Assembly: GCA_002169695.1 (NCBI GenBank)
Contig: NHJO01000026.1
Location: 1-56,591 of the forward strand
Direction of reading: 5' to 3'
Source of the DNA: a bacterium TMED217
GTDB lineage: Bacteria > Fidelibacterota > Marinisomatia > Marinisomatales > UBA1611
DNA: 56,591 nucleotides
Part shown: positions 54,982 to 56,591 of the stretch, in pieces
Position numbering within the stretch: the first letter of the stretch is position 1
How the letters are laid out: each line of letters begins with the position of its first letter
Translations under genes and position numbers: made by a program
The notes under the pieces: generated by a model
Databases searched by the model: none
Seen by the model: only the letters and a program-made list of their open reading frames with translations
Told to the model about the DNA's origin: nothing

Positions 54982-56133
54982 ATGTATTTCAATGAAGAAC
55001 AAAAAGCTTTATACAATGCGGTTAAAGAATTTGGTGAAAATGAAATTCGTCCTTTTGCCGAAGAGTGGGAGAAAAATGGTTTTTTCCCTGCACATGAGCT
55101 TTTCAAAAAAATGGGTGACCTTGATCTTTTAGGAATTACAAAAAATGAGAAATATGGTGGAATGGGTCTTGACTATACTTATGGATTAGTGTTCGCAGAA
55201 GCTTTAGGCCATGCAGAGGATAATGGTGTTGTGACGGCTATAGGCGTTCAAACAGATATGGCTACTCCAGCACTTCATAGATATGGAACAGAAGATCTAA
55301 AAAAAGAATTTTTAGTGCCGGCAATAAAAGGAGATATTGTCACTTCAGTAGCAATCAGTGAACCTGGAGGCGGGTCAGATGTCTCATCCTTAAAAACTAG
55401 TGCAGTAAAAAAAGGTGAAGATTATATAATAAATGGTCAAAAAATGTGGATTACAAACGCAACGCAGGCTGATTATTTTTGTGCACTTGTAAATACAAGC
55501 GATGATAAGCCACATGTAAATAAATCCTTAATTATTATTCCATCAGATACTAAAGGGGTTAGCGTTGGAGATAAAATTGATAAACTCGGCCTTAGGACCT
55601 CGGATACTGCTCCAGTGTTCTTTGATAATGTTTGTGTACCGCAAAGATTCAGAATTGGTAATGAAGGAGAGGGTTTTACGATGCAGATGGAACAGTTTCA
55701 AGAGGAAAGACTTTTTATTTCGGCTAGTATTTTAGTTGCGATGGATAACTGTATTGATAAAACCATAGAGTATTGTCAAGCTCGTAAAGCATTTGGCAAA
55801 AGGGTTATTGATAATCAAGCAATTCAGTTTCGTTTATCTGAATTAAAAACAGAAGTAGAAGCTGTTCGTTCTTTAGTCTATCGTGCTTGTCAAAATTATG
55901 TTAGAGGTGAAGATGTTACTCTTTTAGCTTCAATGGCCAAACTTAAAAGTTGTAGGCTAGTAAGAGAAGTTGCAGATACATGTGTTCAATATTATGGCGG
56001 GATGGGGTTTACTTGGGAAAATCAAGCTTCAAAATTATATAGAGATGGTAGGTTGTATTCAATAGGCGGAGGAACAGATGAAATAATGTTGAGAATTATC
56101 TCGAAATATTTAAACATGCTCGGTAAAAAATAA
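54982..56133 (+). CDS. Acyl-CoA dehydrogenase (IVD/citronellyl-CoA type)
   Basis: The 383-residue FAD enzyme has AISEPGGGSDVSSLKTSA and the WITNATQADYF flavin-binding strands, QARKAFGKRVIDNQAIQF and a C-terminal YRDGRLYSIGGGTDEIML. At the position of the common base (E in IYEGT) there is G363. E242 in FQEERLF aligns with the alternative base of isovaleryl-CoA and long-chain dehydrogenases. This fits a branched-chain substrate. GAGGA at 54971-54975 is a good ribosome site. It is the last + strand gene. Confidence 0.92.
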   Translation: MYFNEEQKALYNAVKEFGENEIRPFAEEWEKNGFFPAHELFKKMGDLDLLGITKNEKYGGMGLDYTYGLVFAEALGHAEDNGVVTAIGVQTDMATPALHRYGTEDLKKEFLVPAIKGDIVTSVAISEPGGGSDVSSLKTSAVKKGEDYIINGQKMWITNATQADYFCALVNTSDDKPHVNKSLIIIPSDTKGVSVGDKIDKLGLRTSDTAPVFFDNVCVPQRFRIGNEGEGFTMQMEQFQEERLFISASILVAMDNCIDKTIEYCQARKAFGKRVIDNQAIQFRLSELKTEVEAVRSLVYRACQNYVRGEDVTLLASMAKLKSCRLVREVADTCVQYYGGMGFTWENQASKLYRDGRLYSIGGGTDEIMLRIISKYLNMLGKK

Positions 56134-56183
56134 AAATTTGTATGTTTATACCGAAATTATAATAATTATTGAATTATAACACC

Positions 56184-56591
56184 TTATTCTGAGTTAACGG
56201 CTTTAGTTATTTTTTTTCTGAGGTACTTGCCCATAAAAAGATCAAGAAATGGAATAAGTTTAAGCTTCCAAGGTATATAAACTGTTTCTTTATCGTTTAT
56301 TATTGCCTGTATGATTCTATTTGTACATTCATCAACATCAACAGAATTTTTACTGTGTTTTCGTTTTGTTTCTCCCATTTTTTTTCCATCAGATCCAAAT
56401 GCGTTAGATCGCATATTAGTGCCTCTTATCCATCCAAGAAAAGCCTCTAAAAATAGTACTTTACCATTAAGTTCCATATTAAGAGTATCTAAAAAGCCAT
56501 GCAGTGCATGTTTTGATGCCGCATAGCCAGAGTGATTAGTAAAGCCAACTATAGCCTGGGCTGTTGAGCAGGTTACAATCATGCCTCTAGA
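56184..56591 (-). CDS. Short-chain dehydrogenase/reductase, C-terminal part (5' end outside window)
   Basis: On the complementary strand, the frame enters from the right edge and ends at 56184. The segment GMIVTCSTAQAIVGFTNH and the catalytic YAASKHALHGFLDTLNMEL (Tyr-x3-Lys) are SDR hallmarks; the Ser of the triad lies in the CSTAQ stretch. The N-terminal cofactor loop is beyond the window. It converges with the acyl-CoA dehydrogenase gene 50 nt away. SDRs belong to Atu-type pathways (AtuB, AtuG), but its opposite strand argues for a separate unit. Confidence 0.88.
   Translation of the reverse strand, partial: SRGMIVTCSTAQAIVGFTNHSGYAASKHALHGFLDTLNMELNGKVLFLEAFLGWIRGTNMRSNAFGSDGKKMGETKRKHSKNSVDVDECTNRIIQAIINDKETVYIPWKLKLIPFLDLFMGKYLRKKITKAVNSE

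Noticed and set aside
56134-56183. Bidirectional terminator between the convergent acyl-CoA dehydrogenase and SDR genes
   Set aside because: Expected on layout, but the 50-nt gap contains only A-T stretches with stems of 4-6 bp and no GC core.

Overview
The window is about 56.6 kb of very AT-rich bacterial DNA. It begins inside the 3' part of a 5S rRNA gene. It looks like a chromosome segment of a free-living, probably marine bacterium of the Fibrobacteres-Chlorobi-Bacteroidetes (FCB) side of the tree. Candidatus Marinimicrobia (SAR406) is my best guess. This rests on the low GC, the PorX-type receiver-PglZ protein, the BatA-like von Willebrand protein, the YfhO-type membrane protein, and the lack of strong Shine-Dalgarno sites at most genes. 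It is an inference, because no 16S sequence is present. Apart from one partial gene at the far right, every gene is on the + strand, co-directional with the rRNA. Neighbours usually overlap by 1, 4 or 14 nt or are separated by a few bases, so long coupled transcripts are likely.

Layout. 1-120: 5S rRNA end and its terminator. 165-9058: an envelope and signalling group (secreted protein, FecR-domain protein, predicted outer-membrane barrel, CHASE2 adenylate cyclase, PorX-like response regulator). 9058-13718: housekeeping run tsaE-tsaB-rimI-accD-surE-guaA. 13734-19428: a 58-aa small ORF, a long MORN-repeat secreted protein, three small secreted proteins (two with BamE-like modules), and a TPR plus periplasmic-binding-fold protein. 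19440-21916: pgeF, uppP, holA. 21903-26962: ECF sigma factor, likely anti-sigma factor, GAF-GGDEF diguanylate cyclase, TPR protein, LolB-like lipoprotein. 26965-36267: surface glycan cluster (glycosyltransferases, sulfotransferase, methyltransferase, flippase, YfhO-type protein). 36264-37439: an orphan histidine kinase. 37510-45301: yajC-def-fmt-rsmB, a stand-alone PASTA protein, a polyprenol-kinase-like membrane protein, a BatA/vWA protein and hflX. 45298-56133: a catabolic acyl-CoA cluster (AcuI-type reductase, thiolase, FadB-type fusion, two MaoC-type hydratases, then AtuA-like, acyl-CoA carboxylase beta, crotonase and acyl-CoA dehydrogenase). 56184-56591 (-): the 3' part of a short-chain dehydrogenase.

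How they work together. The left end reads as a trans-envelope sensing line: barrel and FecR outside, CHASE2 cyclase across the inner membrane, and a PglZ phosphodiesterase-type response regulator inside. The middle holds cell-surface glycan synthesis and envelope biogenesis with a c-di-GMP synthase nearby. The right end resembles a branched-chain or acyclic-isoprenoid acyl-CoA degradation route modelled on the Atu pathway, feeding beta-oxidation. The carboxylase in it lacks its biotin-carrying partner inside this window. No CRISPR array, insertion sequence, prophage, tRNA or defence island was seen, and no gene-free stretch exceeds 300 bases.
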